NCBI GenBank assembly: GCA_018398805.1
Contig: JAGFBZ010000908.1
Span: forward strand, 286,001-350,000
Direction of reading: 5' to 3'
DNA from: Hirundichthys speculiger
Lineage: Eukaryota > Chordata > Actinopteri > Beloniformes > Exocoetidae
Length of the DNA stretch: 64,000 nt
Shown here: positions 1 through 12,432 of the stretch, one piece after another
Position numbering within the stretch: the stretch's first letter is position 1
How the letters are laid out: each line of letters opens with the position of its first letter
Program-made: the position numbers and the translations under genes
Notes under the pieces: generated by a model
Databases searched by the model: none
Told to the model about the DNA's origin: nothing
What the model saw: the letters and a program-made list of their open reading frames with translations, nothing else

Positions 1-65
1 TTTGTCTTCCCATTTTGTTCCAAACGTATCATCTGTGCTGCTTTCCTCTCTTTTCTGTAAGACTA

Positions 66-206
66 GATGAATCCATCCATCCATCATCTATACCTGCTTG
101 TTCCTCGGTCTGCTGGGGCCCATCGCAGCCATCTTCCAGCAAAAGGCAGGGCTACACCTGAGACAGGTAACCAGTCCATCGCAGGGCAAGACAGGCTCCA
201 TTTCAG
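66..206 (+). repeat. CATCC-headed teleost interspersed repeat, copy A
   Basis: The segment starts with ATCCATCCATCCATC, then reads through a diverged form of a common fish repeat: a 'tatacctgcttgttc' block, a 'cagggctacacctgagacagg' block and an 'accagtccatcgcagggca' block. Diverged copies of the same block order follow the long CATC array (3421-3530) and lie at 7163-7335 and 12433-12560. It is non-coding. The repeat family is recognised from general knowledge of fish genomes, not by a search. Confidence 0.6.
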
Positions 207-956
207 GAAGATTTTCTTTTTTAAAATCATTGAAGCATCTGTACTCAAGGTATCACAGGGCTTGTTTGTTTTTGTCATTTCTCAAAAAAGAATCATCACG
301 GTATATATAAAAGGTGACACCAGAAAGACTGCAAATGATGAGTGTGTGTAAGAGCCAATGTGTGTGCATAGCGTAAGATTTTGCAGATATACAGCACGAC
401 TGGAAGTGGAAAGTGTTACACGCAGGAATTTTACAGCCTCGCGCATTGACTGGAGGAGTGTTTTATTAAAGTTAACGAGAAAAGGCCTCGCCCCTTCCAG
501 TGGCCATGCCCAAGCTTAAGTGCCTGTTACCCCGTTACTCGGCAGATGTGTAAATCTCCCCCCTTCTCTTTCTCACTGTGTGTCTCTCTTTTCTTCTACT
601 TCACACACACTTCGACGAGAGCAGGACGGAGGAGAGAGCAATTAAATCCCCTGTGTGTCGAGGAGGGAACTCCAAGATTCACAGGACATGCCTGTCTTCA
701 GCTTTGTTTATGACAGCAGCCTGTGGAGCTCTTTAAACACACACACACACACCACACATGGCAAATTGCTGTGAATGACTCCTCTGACCTCTTTCTGTCA
801 AACTCAACATGTAAAAGTTGCCACCCAATTTGTGAGCGTGTGAAAAGACGAAATAAAAAGGAGGAGTAAAGGCCAAAGATTGTATAAACTGCTTGTAAAA
901 GCGACCATATATATGTCAAAAATAGATGTGCTTTCAGCCTCCTTATCTGACTTTAC
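207..956. other. No gene seen; short CA microsatellite
   Basis: No convincing exon or mobile element is visible. It contains a short (CA)n tract at about 738-755. Open frames here are short and lack coding character. Confidence 0.5.
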
Positions 957-1015
957 AGGTTGTCGGAATTGTCAGTGCTTCTGTGTGGTATTGGAGAAGG
1001 AGGAAGACACTGAGG
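957..1015 (-). CDS. Candidate internal exon (third of a minus-strand chain)
   Basis: On the minus strand a very strong acceptor (pyrimidine tract ending ttgctctgtcttttccag) precedes 59 bases that end at a GTAAAG donor. With the phase left by the exon at 1228-1256 the frame is open and reads LSVFLLLQYHTEALTIPTT after one shared codon. Length is 1+57+1 bases. I do not recognise the family. The complementary strand also has an acceptor-like site (actttacag), so strand is not certain. Openness over 19 codons is weak evidence alone; the support is phase agreement along the chain. Confidence 0.3.
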
Positions 1016-1227
1016 CTGGAAAAGACAGAGCAAGAGAAGAAATCAATAAGGCTGAAAATTAGATAATAAAAAATGATAAGGGACAAAGAGCAGTGTGTCT
1101 CTTGTCATTCATGCATATTGCTTCTTCACATATTACCAGCATAGTCACTTAAATGTGACTAATGGCAGTCAGCAATTGAACTTTTGACATTTTTAGACAA
1201 TTTTATAGACAATTTCTGACAACTTAC

Positions 1228-1256
1228 GTGGGTTTAGCTGTCAGATATTCCAAAAT
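1228..1256 (-). CDS. Candidate 29-bp internal exon (second of chain)
   Basis: A minus-strand acceptor (gacatttcttcgatctag) and a GTAAGT donor bound 29 bases that read ILEYLTAKP plus two bases. The intron separating it from the exon at 1336-1392 is 79 bp, a typical short teleost intron length. It enters in phase 0, as that exon requires, and leaves two bases that are completed by the first base of the exon at 957-1015. The product is not recognised. Confidence 0.3.
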
Positions 1257-1335
1257 CTAGATCGAAGAAATGTCAAAGTGCCCTACAATGAGCCAATTAA
1301 CCACAACCACAAGGTAAGTGCAGCCGCACTCTTAC

Positions 1336-1392
1336 CTGAAACATCCCGGCTGGTGTCACGATGGCGGCGATGCTGTACCACAAAGATGTGAG
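1336..1392 (-). CDS. Candidate 57-bp internal exon (first of chain)
   Basis: On the minus strand the sequence reads LTSLWYSIAAIVTPAGMFQ between an AG preceded by a pyrimidine run (ccctctttttcagaaatag) and a CAG|GTAAGA donor. Third codon positions are mostly G or C, several codons hold CpG, and this contrasts with the AT-rich surroundings, so it looks like coding sequence. One oddity is that the first AG after the pyrimidine run lies six bases upstream; using it would bring an in-frame TAG, so the second AG is preferred. The hydrophobic, Trp/Tyr-containing peptide could be part of a membrane segment. Gene identity unknown. Confidence 0.38.
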
Positions 1393-1398
1393 CTATTT

Positions 1399-2730
1399 CT
1401 GAAAAAGAGGGAGTGAGGTTTGAGAGTAATGGGTGTAAAGCCTAAAACAGCAGTTTAACATCCTACTAGTTTTAACAACAGCAGAATGCTACTGCAGCAC
1501 TTTGATGGTTTTGTGTGGTTTTATGGCCACTTTTAAAGCTAGTAATTAAGCATGTACCTGAAGGGATTAGTTAAACTAGTTGAACTTGTTTTTTTATTGA
1601 GTGAATGCAGTGGTGAAGGCTATAAAAACAACTTGTGCTGCATTCATCGTAATCCTAAAAGTACATTTTGGCCTATCTTGAATTTAAGGGCGGGTTTCTT
1701 TATGTGAGCCACAGCTCAGAAAGCTGCAAGACATTTAAAATAAAATAAATACTCCCATTATTATTATTGTTGCAAAAATGAACCAAAATGCTCAGGTAGT
1801 GTGTTTAAAAAATAAGTACACTCTAGTATGTTAATTTTTGAAAATTATTTAATGAATTTATTCATCTCTCTTATTTAATTAATCAATATATTTTTGTGTT
1901 TACTTAAAAAAAACACCATGTTAAACTTTAATACTGAAGAATGTGAGAAAGTGATCATGTCAGACTTAGAAATGACTGAAGTTACTGCTGGCAAAAGTGA
2001 ACTATTGAATCATGGGGAGCCATTTTGGCATGTTTGTTTCACTCTCTCTATAAATAGACAATTAGTAATGGTTTAATGTGTCATGTGTTTTCTAGATTTG
2101 TTTTTATCTAATTTCAAGACTTGGTAAGTGTTAGCTCGATTCTTTTGTTGGAAGATCAAGAACAGACATGAGAAATCTTGGGTTCAGAAACAGAGCATTT
2201 ATTATGGTAACAGGCAAAGCAAAGCAGCGCTGGACTCAAGGTGACAGTTTCTTGCAGGATATCAGTCAGAATTAGTGCCATTGCTGGAAAACAGTTTACA
2301 GTTATCTTCTTGGCCTGGACCTGCCCCGTACAGAGGTTAGACTCATACGTGACAAAATGTAAGTGGCCAGTTACCAGTGACGTGGACAGGCCAACTGCTG
2401 TCCACGCCGTTTTCTTGGAGAAAGATGTGTGTGAATGTTGTTTCAGGCGTGTATCTAATATAAACTGATAGAATAGAGAGGTTTCATCCAGTCATGTTAT
2501 CTTACTGTTCATAATAAAAGCGAGGTGTTCAAACTGTGGCAGCAGCTCACATAATGGTATCAGTTCTAGAGTCCAGTGGGTAGCAGAGGTGACACAGAGC
2601 TGTGAAGAAATGGTGGGGGACAGAAAGTGTGTATAAGGATATGGAAATAATATAAAAGTATATTGACAGGTAAGTTTTATTAAGACTGCTCAGTAGGTTT
2701 TTGTTTCAGTGTATTAATGACAATTACAGA
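1399..2730. other. No assigned gene; one weak plus-strand exon-like segment
   Basis: The only item of note is 2258-2358 on the plus strand: an acceptor (acagtttcttgcag) and a GTAAGT donor enclose 101 bases open for 33 codons, including SVRISAIAGKQFTVIFLAW. There is no neighbouring exon in matching phase and no recognised homology, so it stays a weak candidate. The rest is AT-rich single-copy-looking sequence. Confidence 0.4.
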
Positions 2731-3420
2731 ACATCCATCCATCCACCCAGTCATCCATCCATCCATCCATCCAGCCAGCCAGTCATCCATCCATCCATCC
2801 ATCCATCCATCCATCCATCCATCCAGTCATCCATCCATTCATCCATCCATCCATCCACCCAGTCATCCATCCATCCATCCACCCAGTCATCCATCCATCC
2901 ATCCACCAAGTCCATCCATCCATCCATCCATCCATCCATCCATCCATCCACCCATCCATCCATCCATCCATCCACCCAGTCATCCATCCATTCATCCATC
3001 CATCCATCCACCCAGTCATCCATCCATCCATCCACCCAGTCATCCATCCATCCATCCATCCATCCAAGTCATCCATCCATCCATCCATCCATCCATCCAT
3101 CCATTCACCCATCCATCCATCCACCCAGTCATCCCATCCCCCCCATCCATCCATCCATCCATCCATCCATCCATCCATCCATCCATCCACCCAGTCATCC
3201 ATCCATCCATCCACCCAGTCATCCATCCATCCATCCATCCATCCATCCATCCATCCACCCAGTCCATCCATCCATCCATCCATCCATCCATCCATCCATC
3301 CATCCCCATCCATCCATCCATCCATCCACCCAGTCATCCATCCATCCATCCACCCAGTCATCCATCTATCCATCCAGTCATCCATCCATCCATCATCCAT
3401 CCATCCATCCATCCATCCAT
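2731..3420. repeat. (CATC)n tandem array with 24-bp higher-order period
   Basis: About 690 bp of CATC units are broken at regular places by CACCCAGT. Neighbouring CACCCAGT words are often 24 bp apart (for example 2856 and 2880), so a second-order unit of CACCCAGT plus four CATC is visible. Point variants (CATT, CCCC, CAAG) mark older units. Long open frames in several frames (Ser-Ile-His-Pro forward, Trp-Met-Asp-Gly reverse) exist only because the 4-bp unit lacks stops; they are not genes. Confidence 0.95.
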
Positions 3421-3530
3421 GCCTCAAAGCCTATTTAGGGTCATGAGGGTCCTTTGGAAGCTATCCCAGCTTTTATCTGGCACAAGGTAGGAGTGCACCC
3501 TGGACAGGTCCCCAGTCCATCACAGGCTTG
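3421..3530 (+). repeat. CATCC-headed interspersed repeat, copy B
   Basis: Immediately after the CATC array come 'tatttagggtcatgagggtc', 'ctatcccagcttttatctgg', 'caccctggacaggtccccag' and 'tccatcacagg', the ordered blocks of the repeat also seen at 66-206. The array probably arose by expansion of the CATC head of this copy. Confidence 0.6.
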
Positions 3531-3570
3531 ATGACAGAAAGAAAAGAAGGTTAAAGTTCCATCTGAACTG

Positions 3571-3592
3571 CCCCCCCCCCCCCCCCCCCCCC
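3571..3592. repeat. Poly-C tract, 22 bp
   Basis: Uninterrupted run of C directly downstream of the CATC array and its flanking repeat. Confidence 0.9.
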
Positions 3593-4459
3593 TCATATTT
3601 ATGTATCACATGTTTATGATTTGCTTTAGATTACAAGAGTAATATCAGTAGGAGTATTGAAAAATATTAGTACTGATAAGTCAAACGGATACTGGTTTCA
3701 ACAAAATCCAAGTCATTAAGTACCGTAGGGAGCTGGTAAACAGCCACAGATGAAAGGTATAAGAAACAGAAATTAGAAAAAAAAAAAAAAAAAGCCTGCA
3801 AAATATAGAGGAAGAACATGTTTTTCATGACAAATTCACCAGAGATTTTATTTTTCTTCTGAGTGATTCCACAGCCACGCAGCCAGAAGTAAGAGGGGGA
3901 AACAAAGAGGAGAGAGGAAGAAATGGAATTTAAAAAAAAAAAAGAAAAAAACCACAAGAAGAAAACAAGAAGGCCCCTGGCAGGATGAGATGGATGAATG
4001 TGAGACGAGAAAGTCGAAAGGCTACCCTGATAAAATAAAACTTAAAAAAAGCAAAGGGAAGGTTATGTTTCTAAAGTCATACATGATCAGATCTGTGTAC
4101 ATAGGAATTGGGCGAAGAGAAATATTGGAGACATGGGAGGGAGGGAAGCAGAGGGGTGGGAAGCACAGAAGTCAGTAGAGTGGAGTATAAATACAGCAGG
4201 GATTATAAAGTCACTCCGTTCTGCTCTCTGCTCTCCATCCCTCGTGATAGAACACAGAAAGAGACTTACTACTAAGTTATGCACTGCAAACAGTGTATGC
4301 GTGTATATGTGTATACCCATTTCCATTAATCACATCTTTGAGGGATTCAGTCAGAGCTGTTCTCTGTGCTCTGTCCCAGGCTGCATAGCACTGAGAACAT
4401 GCTATAGCCTCACACAGCTGATCCTAATCACAGCCATTTCTTTCTGTTTCAGTCATATA
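3593..4459. other. No gene seen; purine-rich sequence
   Basis: Contains poly-A stretches near 3777-3793 and 3931-3950 and purine-rich sequence to 4170. No exon or transposon ends recognised. Confidence 0.45.
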
Positions 4460-4932
4460 CAGTACACCCTTGCCCTTTCATGCTTTACTGTTCACGGTCC
4501 CGCATACTCGCGGATTTTTCTCTTAATTAGTTTAGTTTTAGTTTTTTTTCATAATGTTTTTGAATTTGTGGTAGCCCTGGTAGTTTCATGAATTTCTTAG
4601 GCCATTTTTAAGCAGAAAAAGCTCACATTCACCATAACTGGTAAATAATTTTAAAATAACAATGTCAGTTAATTTAAAATAAAAAATTTGAAAAGAGAGG
4701 GATGATACAGTATGCAATTTCTTTAATTACCTTGGGAGGGCCGGACAAAACCTAAACAAGTGTTATTATTATCATTACTATGTTACTACTGTATTAATGA
4801 GTGAGAATATCTTTAGAGTGGGTTTGGGAAGCATATTTTAGCGTATATAATATCATACACAGGCCTTTTAACTGCATCAATAATTCACAGATTTTTGAGA
4901 TTCGCAACCCCCGTGAATAATAAGGGTATTGT
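4460..4932 (+). mobile_element. pogo/Tigger-like non-autonomous DNA transposon, copy 1
   Basis: It begins CAGTACACCCTTGCCC directly after a TA and ends ATAATAAGGGTATTG followed by TTA, so the termini are imperfect inverted repeats with a TA target site. Near the start it has 'cgcggatttttctc' and near the end 'ccccgtgaataataaggg', the motif layout of Tigger-type MITEs. A second copy at 28024 is in inverse orientation and shares long internal blocks. No transposase is encoded. Confidence 0.7.
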
Positions 4933-7162
4933 TAAGTCGGAATTTTTTTTAACTTTTTAGGTCCGGAATTAGTGCAGCTAGTGGTTCTCATTTTTGCACA
5001 GATACACATTAGTTACATATTGGTGTTAATATTGTTATCAATAGCATTATTAATTAATTAAATGGAAACATAAATGACATTATCTCTTAGTTTATATCAC
5101 ACTGTTTTATTGTTGCTCATTGTTTTTACCATATTATTTTGTTTAATGAACTATATGTCCGTATCACAGTGTCTTAGATCGATCTTAGTGTATGTTCTGT
5201 CTTCACTTTATATCAGAAATGTAGTAAACTAGCCCCGCTAAAGCCGGTTAGAAACACTCGTTTGGAGACAAAGACCTGGCCAGGTAAATAGAATGGCATT
5301 GTGGGATATGTGGTCTTTCTTCTTTTTCAGGCAATACCGGCAGTGGATTGGATCAGAAGACGACGACGTGGCAACAACGGATTGGACGAACAGACGGAGG
5401 ACCGGACCGGTAAATGGGGGAGCCAAGTCTAAACTGCGGCTTCTCCCCATCTACTGATGCACATTTCTGTATAAATTGTTGTTGTTTTGTTTTGTTTTGT
5501 TCAGCCTCTGCCAGGGAGCCGTGATATCACGTTTATTGCAATTAAACATCTGTGTTGTACCAAGACTCTCCTTTCCAACAAAGAATACGCAACTAGGATC
5601 TTTCAGAAAAAAGATCTTAACGGTACTACTGTACACAATAATGAATCCATGTAAAACTATGCACATGCACAAGCAAGGCCAGAATCCATAACTTGAGTTC
5701 ACTTTTTGAAATAGCTGATAAAACACCGTATAGGTCAATAACAAGCTTTTGAGGGTCTATTTCATATCAGTTAGTTGTTGGCTGTCTGAAATGTGTAGAT
5801 GAATGACTCTTCATCACACCTTTTAAACACTCAGGCCCAGCCGAACGACGTTTTAACAGACCCGCCTTAGCACAGACGCCACTCACGTTTATTTAGAAGG
5901 TATTGATTTTCTGCCACCGCCGAAAAAATATCACACTCTCACTGTAAATATCATAAGTATGTATTCAGATGTGGACTAAACAACAATAAATATTCCTTTA
6001 ATTCAACTAAGCTAATGTAGCAACCTGGCTGCTGAGAGCAACCAGCTGAGCCAAGCTCTCCCCAGATATTCGATTGGTTTAAAAGCATATTGATACATCT
6101 AAATGAAATATAGAGAGGAGTCTCATTGATATGTCAGTCACATTGAATGTGATTTATGTCTCTGAAACAAAAGATGACCACAGAGAATTATAAAGGGGAA
6201 ATAACTGGAAACTGTTGCAATTTAAGTGCCGATCAATAACAGAATTCAAAACCTGCCTCTGAAAGACAAATTCCCAAGTGGAGCACTATGAACTGAGAGA
6301 TAACCGAGAGCTTATGCAACAGGCTCCTGTCAAATAAGCAGCCTGCAGTGACAAATTATTTCAAACCTGGTTAGGGAACATGTTGACTACCTTATTTCCT
6401 TCAGCTATAAAGCATTTGTTAAATTAAATTGAGAGCAATTTTATTATCAGTCCCCTACAATCCACACTGATGTGGTTGAACTTGAACTGCCAGCTTGAAT
6501 TCCTAATATTCATATTAATGTTTTTAATGTGGTACCATATTTTATGAAGTATTCTAATTTTATCTGTTATGTACTGTAAGAGTGAAGAAGTCCTATTCTC
6601 TTGTGATTCCAGGAAATGCATCACATGCCTGCACAGACTGATGAAAGCCCTTATTTTTGAAAGTAATTTAATCTTGAATATGAAATCAGAGTTTATGGGC
6701 AAATGCTTTTATTGCTGCGTCTTGGATTTTTATCACAGTCCCATTATGAAATATTCTGGAGAAATACCAGAGTATCCAGCGTCATAATTTGCTTATAATG
6801 GAATTATCCGGATCATGTTATGTTCATCTATTCTTAAAGACTTTAGCGTCTGCTGTCAAAAACAAACTAGCTGTGCTGGTAGCATCATGATGAGGCCACA
6901 GAGGGACTTCCAACTCCATAGATCAGACTTTAAAAAAGAATCAACCCATTCCTCATGCTTCCATGTACTCAACTTCACAGTAACAACCGCAAATAAGCTT
7001 GAAGTAGATTTGATGAACAGTTGCCAAGTTAGGTGATAAACTGACAGGCAACAAACAGGGTTTCCAGAATTCTCTTCTTTCTATGTAAGATAATTGTGAA
7101 TATTATTATTTTTTTTTTAATTATTGAGCAGAAGCAGGCTTGAGTGTTTTTGCATAAAAATC
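4933..7162. other. No assigned gene; one exon-like segment at 5331-5409
   Basis: At 5331-5409 on the plus strand a strong acceptor (tctttcttctttttcag) and a GTAAAT donor bound 79 GC-rich bases (CGACGACGTGG type), open in one frame (IGSEDDDVATTDW). A second donor-like site only 47 bp upstream makes a real intron there unlikely. About 5940-6400 is unique-looking, with no repeat signature, and could hold conserved regulatory sequence; nothing else is seen. Confidence 0.4.
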
Positions 7163-7335
7163 TATTCATTTTTTACGCCCACTTCATCCTTTGCAGAGTC
7201 ACGGGGCTGCAGCCTTTCCCAGGGCCATCACGGTGCTGCTCAGAGACAAATGAGACAAACAACCATGCACGCTCAATTTAGACATGCGCTTTATTGGACT
7301 GTGGGAGGATGCTGGAGTACCTGAAGAAAACAAGA
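7163..7335 (+). repeat. CATCC-family interspersed repeat, copy C (diverged)
   Basis: It contains the blocks 'agagtcacggggctgcagcc', 'tttcccagggccatcacgg', 'aaccatgcacgctcaattta' and 'gactgtgggaggatgctgg', in the order of the common fish repeat that ends in the 'gtgggaggaagccggagtac' block. It lacks the CATC head. Confidence 0.6.
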
Positions 7336-10300
7336 ACATTTGATAGAGACAGCCTGGCTGTGAGACATCAGTGCCATCATACAGTACCACCCCTTGCATG
7401 TGACTATGTTGGGATTTTTTTCTTGGTTTTGTTTTGTTCTATTGTTTGTTTGTTTTTTGATTTTAAGAAAAAAAAAAACAAGAGTAAAACTTTTCGACTT
7501 AGTACATCTCCAATCCAGCTAGTGATGACAGTCATCTGTCCGAATACAATACAGACAATAAAAAAAAGAAATACAATTGTAAACTGTATAAACAGTTGGT
7601 CATAAATGCAACAAGTCCTTTTAATTATGATTGTGGCCAGATTTTAAGTTGACTATCCCTTATAATGTAGCTGGGCTATGAAATTTTTTTTTATCCTCAC
7701 ATAGTTAACAGTGGCCCAGTCCCCAAGAGTCAAGGATCAATGTTCCATAGGCAGCTCTTCTCATTTATGGACCATATGACAACGCACTCAGCCGATAGCA
7801 CATACTATCAATAATGAGGTCTGCTAATCAGAGAGAGTGCATTGACAAGGCTATTTTCTCTGGCCTATAAAAATATCATTGATTGGCATCAGCAGCATTA
7901 CATCCAGAGCTGCCTTTTTGGACATGAGTTGTGTCACAAAGAAAAGCAATTCCATATTCCAGCTTTCCTTTGACCCATACGACCCAGAACCATCCGGTTT
8001 ACTGTTTAACAGCTAAGCTCATCCCTTTAATTTGTATCAGAACCTGAGTTAGCCTTTTGTGAACAAATCACAATGAAACAAAGAATGTGCATGAGAAATA
8101 ATTATTGTAACCTACTGACCTCAGAAAGTCAACTTCAGCCATGACCTCTGACCCTGATTCAAGATCTGTCCAAAAAGAGCATTTTCTTATTAGCATTCGT
8201 GATGCTAGCATACGCATGCTGCCATGATCTTACAGCTACTGACATCTGTAGACTTCAGCTTCAAAGAGCCGTTGGTGGCGTTTATCATATATCATATCAT
8301 ATCATAGTTTATTATTTCACACACCAAAAAAAAAAAGTAATTGATTGCCATAGTGGTCTCTTTATTGCACACATGAGCAAAATGTGGATGGTGTTCCAGA
8401 CCATCTGAACCTATCCCCTTAAATGAAAACGATACAACGCAAAACATAATACATTAATTTTGGTGAAGAATCATCAAGTGACGAAGAAGAAGGTTTCCAC
8501 TTTATATTGTAACTTAACTTTACTGCAGCAAAGGGTGTTGTCTGTGTCCAAGCTTGGACAAACAACATCAGCTGAGACCTGAAGCCCGTGTTTTTATTAA
8601 ATTGTTCAATATGTGGCCCTTTGTCTGCTTTAACCATGAGAGAGAATGTTGTCACTGCTCTGTGTTTGTGACTTGTTTGTACTTCTTATCCATAAGACTA
8701 TCTCTTTGTCTATATGGAAACCATTCCAAATCTGTCAAAAACAATATCAAAAAACATATATGCACCACATACTCCAACATATTTGAATATTTGAACTCTG
8801 CGGATTGGGAGCTCACACCACATACATATCAATAGTAAACAGTTTGAATCAGAGCTTTAAGGAAAGTAATTCAAAAGCAGTCTGACAGCTATGAATCCTA
8901 ATGCTTTTGGTTGATCATATATGTATTATACAGCTTCTTCTTTGAGCAGAGAACTGTGTAGATTGCATTGTCTCAGTTAAACAGAATCCGGCTTCAGAAA
9001 ACACAAGACAACATTGCTTAAAAACATACTTTTTCCTTTTTTTTATGAATTTCATAACTCATTTAAAGTGAATACAAACAACACATGAAAATACAGAGTC
9101 ACTCCAAAATAGCATAAATTACAAGAGAAAAGGTCTGGAATCACAAACAGTAAATAAGCTTCTAAATTGGAAAATAATTGATCAGCTCTCTAAATTCAAA
9201 GCCACGGACCCTGTGAAGTTAAAAAAGAAATAGCCGCATAGAAATGAGAGGCCAAGAAGTACCTCAGCTGAAAAGCATCAGGGACGTAGGAGGAGGAAAA
9301 AGGACCCCTGGTATAGCTGCAGCTGATGAACACATTGGCTTTTGCAATGAGCCAGCTTTGCACGGAGAGGATCAGACAAACATACACAGATGGAGCATAT
9401 TATGGTATGTTTTGTTTTTTAAGCAACCTTTAGAAGCCTAAAACAGCATCTCTCATCTTGTACAGTTTTCTTCTTGAATTAATATTTGTAAGGTCTTCCA
9501 GCACTGCCGGAGTAGTCATAAAGACCAGCCTTTATGCACTGCTGGAGTCATTTATATTACCCACATTTATGTAACTGTATCTTAAAAGAAAAACTAATGA
9601 AACAAAGTCGTAAGAAAAATGAAACGCCAAAATTGTTTCTTTTTCACATTTCCGTTGTTTCTCTTTATCAAACTGCTCTAAAAACTGTGTGTAGGACGCG
9701 GTTTGAAGAATGCATGAGATGTGAACATTTTCACAGCGACTGTAGGAAAAAATGTATCTGTGGTTTTGTGTGTAGCATCATTTATGCTTCTGCCGCATGG
9801 TCTGGTCTTTTACTTTTGTTTCTGTCGAGGTGGGGTTTTCTATTCTTTTGGGGGAAAATGCATCTCTGTCACCACCGTCTGCTCGCGGACCCATCTAAGT
9901 TTAAAATAGCATGACACATAAGTAATAGAACTGTCTCAAAATCAACTAAAGAAATCCCACTTAGGCACCTTGGTGGCTGTGTCACCCTCACAATCCAAAA
10001 CTAACCCGAAGGGATTAAATTTGCCAATCGGCAATAATAGTTTGGTCACAGTGTCTCAACCATGTTTCCTTACCTTTTTCCGTCCTCTTCCACTCAGCCT
10101 TCGGAGTGGATGGCAGGATATTATAAGTGTAAGATTTTATTTTACAGCAGTCTTCTGAAGTGATAACTGTTAACTCTCTTGTTCGGTGATGGTCTCCTTT
10201 CACACTGAGTGTCACATTGAAATATTGTCATTTTAACGCCCCTGAATGAACTGTTTCATCTCCTTGTCAATCACACCTATTGTCTATTCCCATTCACACA

Positions 10301-10984
10301 ATGCATGTTCTAAAGTATTCTTTCCTTCAAAGGAAAAGAGTGTATAAATAGATTTTTTTTCCCCCCTCATTGCTCCTGGTAATTATCATCCACAGCATTT
10401 CAATCATCATGCATTTTGTCTGTTTGTGAGCACAAAAACGACGCTGTTTATTCGACTGCTTTTAAAGTGTACGCACAGAAGTATCACAGGGCATGTATTA
10501 AATACGTCAATCAAATCATGTATCCTAACAGTGAAAACAAGCCCCACACATTCCCTCGCAAACACACAGACATACACACACCTACCTTGTGGGACTGCTG
10601 TGAGCACTACGCATTCAGAGTATATCCAGTATTCATGTCTCAACACTGATGTTTGTTCCTCGTCCTTTTTTCTGTTTCCACAGTGAGGAAAGGGTGTGTG
10701 CGTGAGGAGACTTTGACAATGATAGCATACTGATGTGGGGGCAGGACAGTACTCACCTCTAGTCTCTTTGTGTGCTCTCTGTATTCTGGTCAGGACTTGT
10801 TTCCAACGGGAGGTGGAAATCAACTTTACATTTCAAGGTGTTTGGAAAAATTCAACCAACTGAGATGCAAAAACACAACCCCCCCCACCCCCGACCCTCA
10901 AGCCCTCCCCCCATATACTCAATATCGCTGGCTGTTTGTGTGAATCTCAAGTGCACACATTCATCTCAGTAGTGTGTGTGTGAA
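7336..10984. other. No gene seen in 3.6 kb
   Basis: AT-rich sequence with short A/T runs and a small ATATC-type tract near 8284-8310. About 7690-8060 lacks repeat signatures and looks unique. I found no exon with two credible splice sites in a supported phase, and no transposon termini. Confidence 0.45.
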
Positions 10985-11060
10985 TCAGAATCCAGATCAG
11001 CTTTATTGGCCATGAACAGTCATGTACAAAAACTTTTTTACACATGTAAAAATGTATTTG
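10985..11060 (-). repeat. Fragment of a common teleost repeat ('agctttattggcca' block)
   Basis: The block 'gaatccagatcagctttatt' followed by 'ggccatgaacagtcatgtac' resembles the terminal piece of a very abundant fish retroelement. The family is not assigned. Confidence 0.4.
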
Positions 11061-12432
11061 TCAGCGTATTAGAAAACTACAACCTCAGATGAACAACATA
11101 ATTTTACCTCACTATTATTTACAAACAGCAATAATTGCTCATCTAAAGCCATTGCTTACGTCTTTCCCTCTTGGCGTTGCATTAGCGCACGCCTGAATGC
11201 TGCAGACCAGAAAACAAAACGGCTGCTCTTATGAAGGTCTCCACACCTGCTGATGATCATTTTGTCATGAAATTTACACTCTGAAATCTTACTGAAGCAT
11301 TAAGGGACTTATTAGTATCACCCACATGTTTTTTTATTTTTAGCTTAACTTTACCTTTATTTATTTAACCAAAAGAAATGGAATGGTGAGTTTAGTCATA
11401 TGCTGTTTTCTGTCTTAGGTTGTATTTGCCTAATACTAATACCCACTCACATCAGATTCATAATTTACACACACACTCACACAGCATTGGGTTAAAGATA
11501 GAGATACTAACTTTTTGCACATGACTGAATGTTGACACACAGGGGAATTGTTCTGCAGCTGCAGGTGGTTCTTTAGTAATATCCACATCATGTGGACAAT
11601 CTGCTATTCACAGAAAGTACACAATAGACAATCATCATACATATTACACACTGTAACACTGTGTAAATACAAGGCTCGGTACCCAGGAATATTCTAGATA
11701 CAATAATATATACTGAGGTGCAAAGAAGCTGTGCAATATTAATAATATGCAAAGTCAGAAGGCATAATGAAGACATAATGTGCTGCATGAGAATTGTGCA
11801 GTATTTTGTTTACTGTTGTTTGAGTGTAATATTGTCAGGCAATGTAAATAATGCTGCTTATTTATTTTTATTGAATACGTGCTTACATAGAACCTCGACA
11901 AGTGAGTGTGCGTGATCATTTTTGTAGCAGTTGTTTGATTTATCATAAGTGCAAGCTCACCGTCTGTATTTGTATTCATGCGTGTTCACATGTCCTGCGT
12001 TGCAGACGTGCCTCCATAGGGAAATCTCCTCTACCCCTCACTGTCTGCTTGGACACGCTGTATCTGTGTTTGGACTGTCGATCCCGGTCGGGGTTCTGTG
12101 CCCCGATGCACTCGTCACGCAGTTTTAGTTTACCTCGCTTCTCCTCCCCCCTCTGCTCTCTGTCTTTCTATCATTCTTTCTTTCTCATTTTCTCACTCTT
12201 TTCCTCTCTCAGTCCCACAGCAGTCAGGAACACAAACACTCACAACACACAGAGGTATATGAGCACCAGAGCATTCATGCGCATATTCACATTCAAGTAC
12301 ATGTACATGCATTTCTCATTCGCTTGCACTCAGGAGAAGACTGGTGGCATTTCAGGCACCTCCAGAGGTGAGGTAAAGTCATGACTAAGATGGAAGACAA
12401 GTCCCAAGTAATACTCATGGTAATCAAACCGG
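11061..12432. other. No gene seen
   Basis: AT-rich; a pyrimidine-rich stretch lies around 12120-12220. Open frames up to about 160 codons around 11900-12380 follow this composition bias and have no recognisable domain. Confidence 0.45.

Noticed and set aside
2701..3490. Long open frames (up to ~257 codons) encoding Ser-Ile-His-Pro or Trp-Met-Asp-Gly repeats
   Set aside because: Produced by the stop-free CATC tandem array in several frames and on both strands; no coding signature.
5284..5330. 47-bp intron between two donor/acceptor-like sites
   Set aside because: Too short for a normal vertebrate intron; neighbouring frames do not agree.
11902..12384. 160-codon plus-strand open frame
   Set aside because: Falls on a Ser/Cys/Phe-rich pyrimidine tract without recognisable motifs or splice signals.
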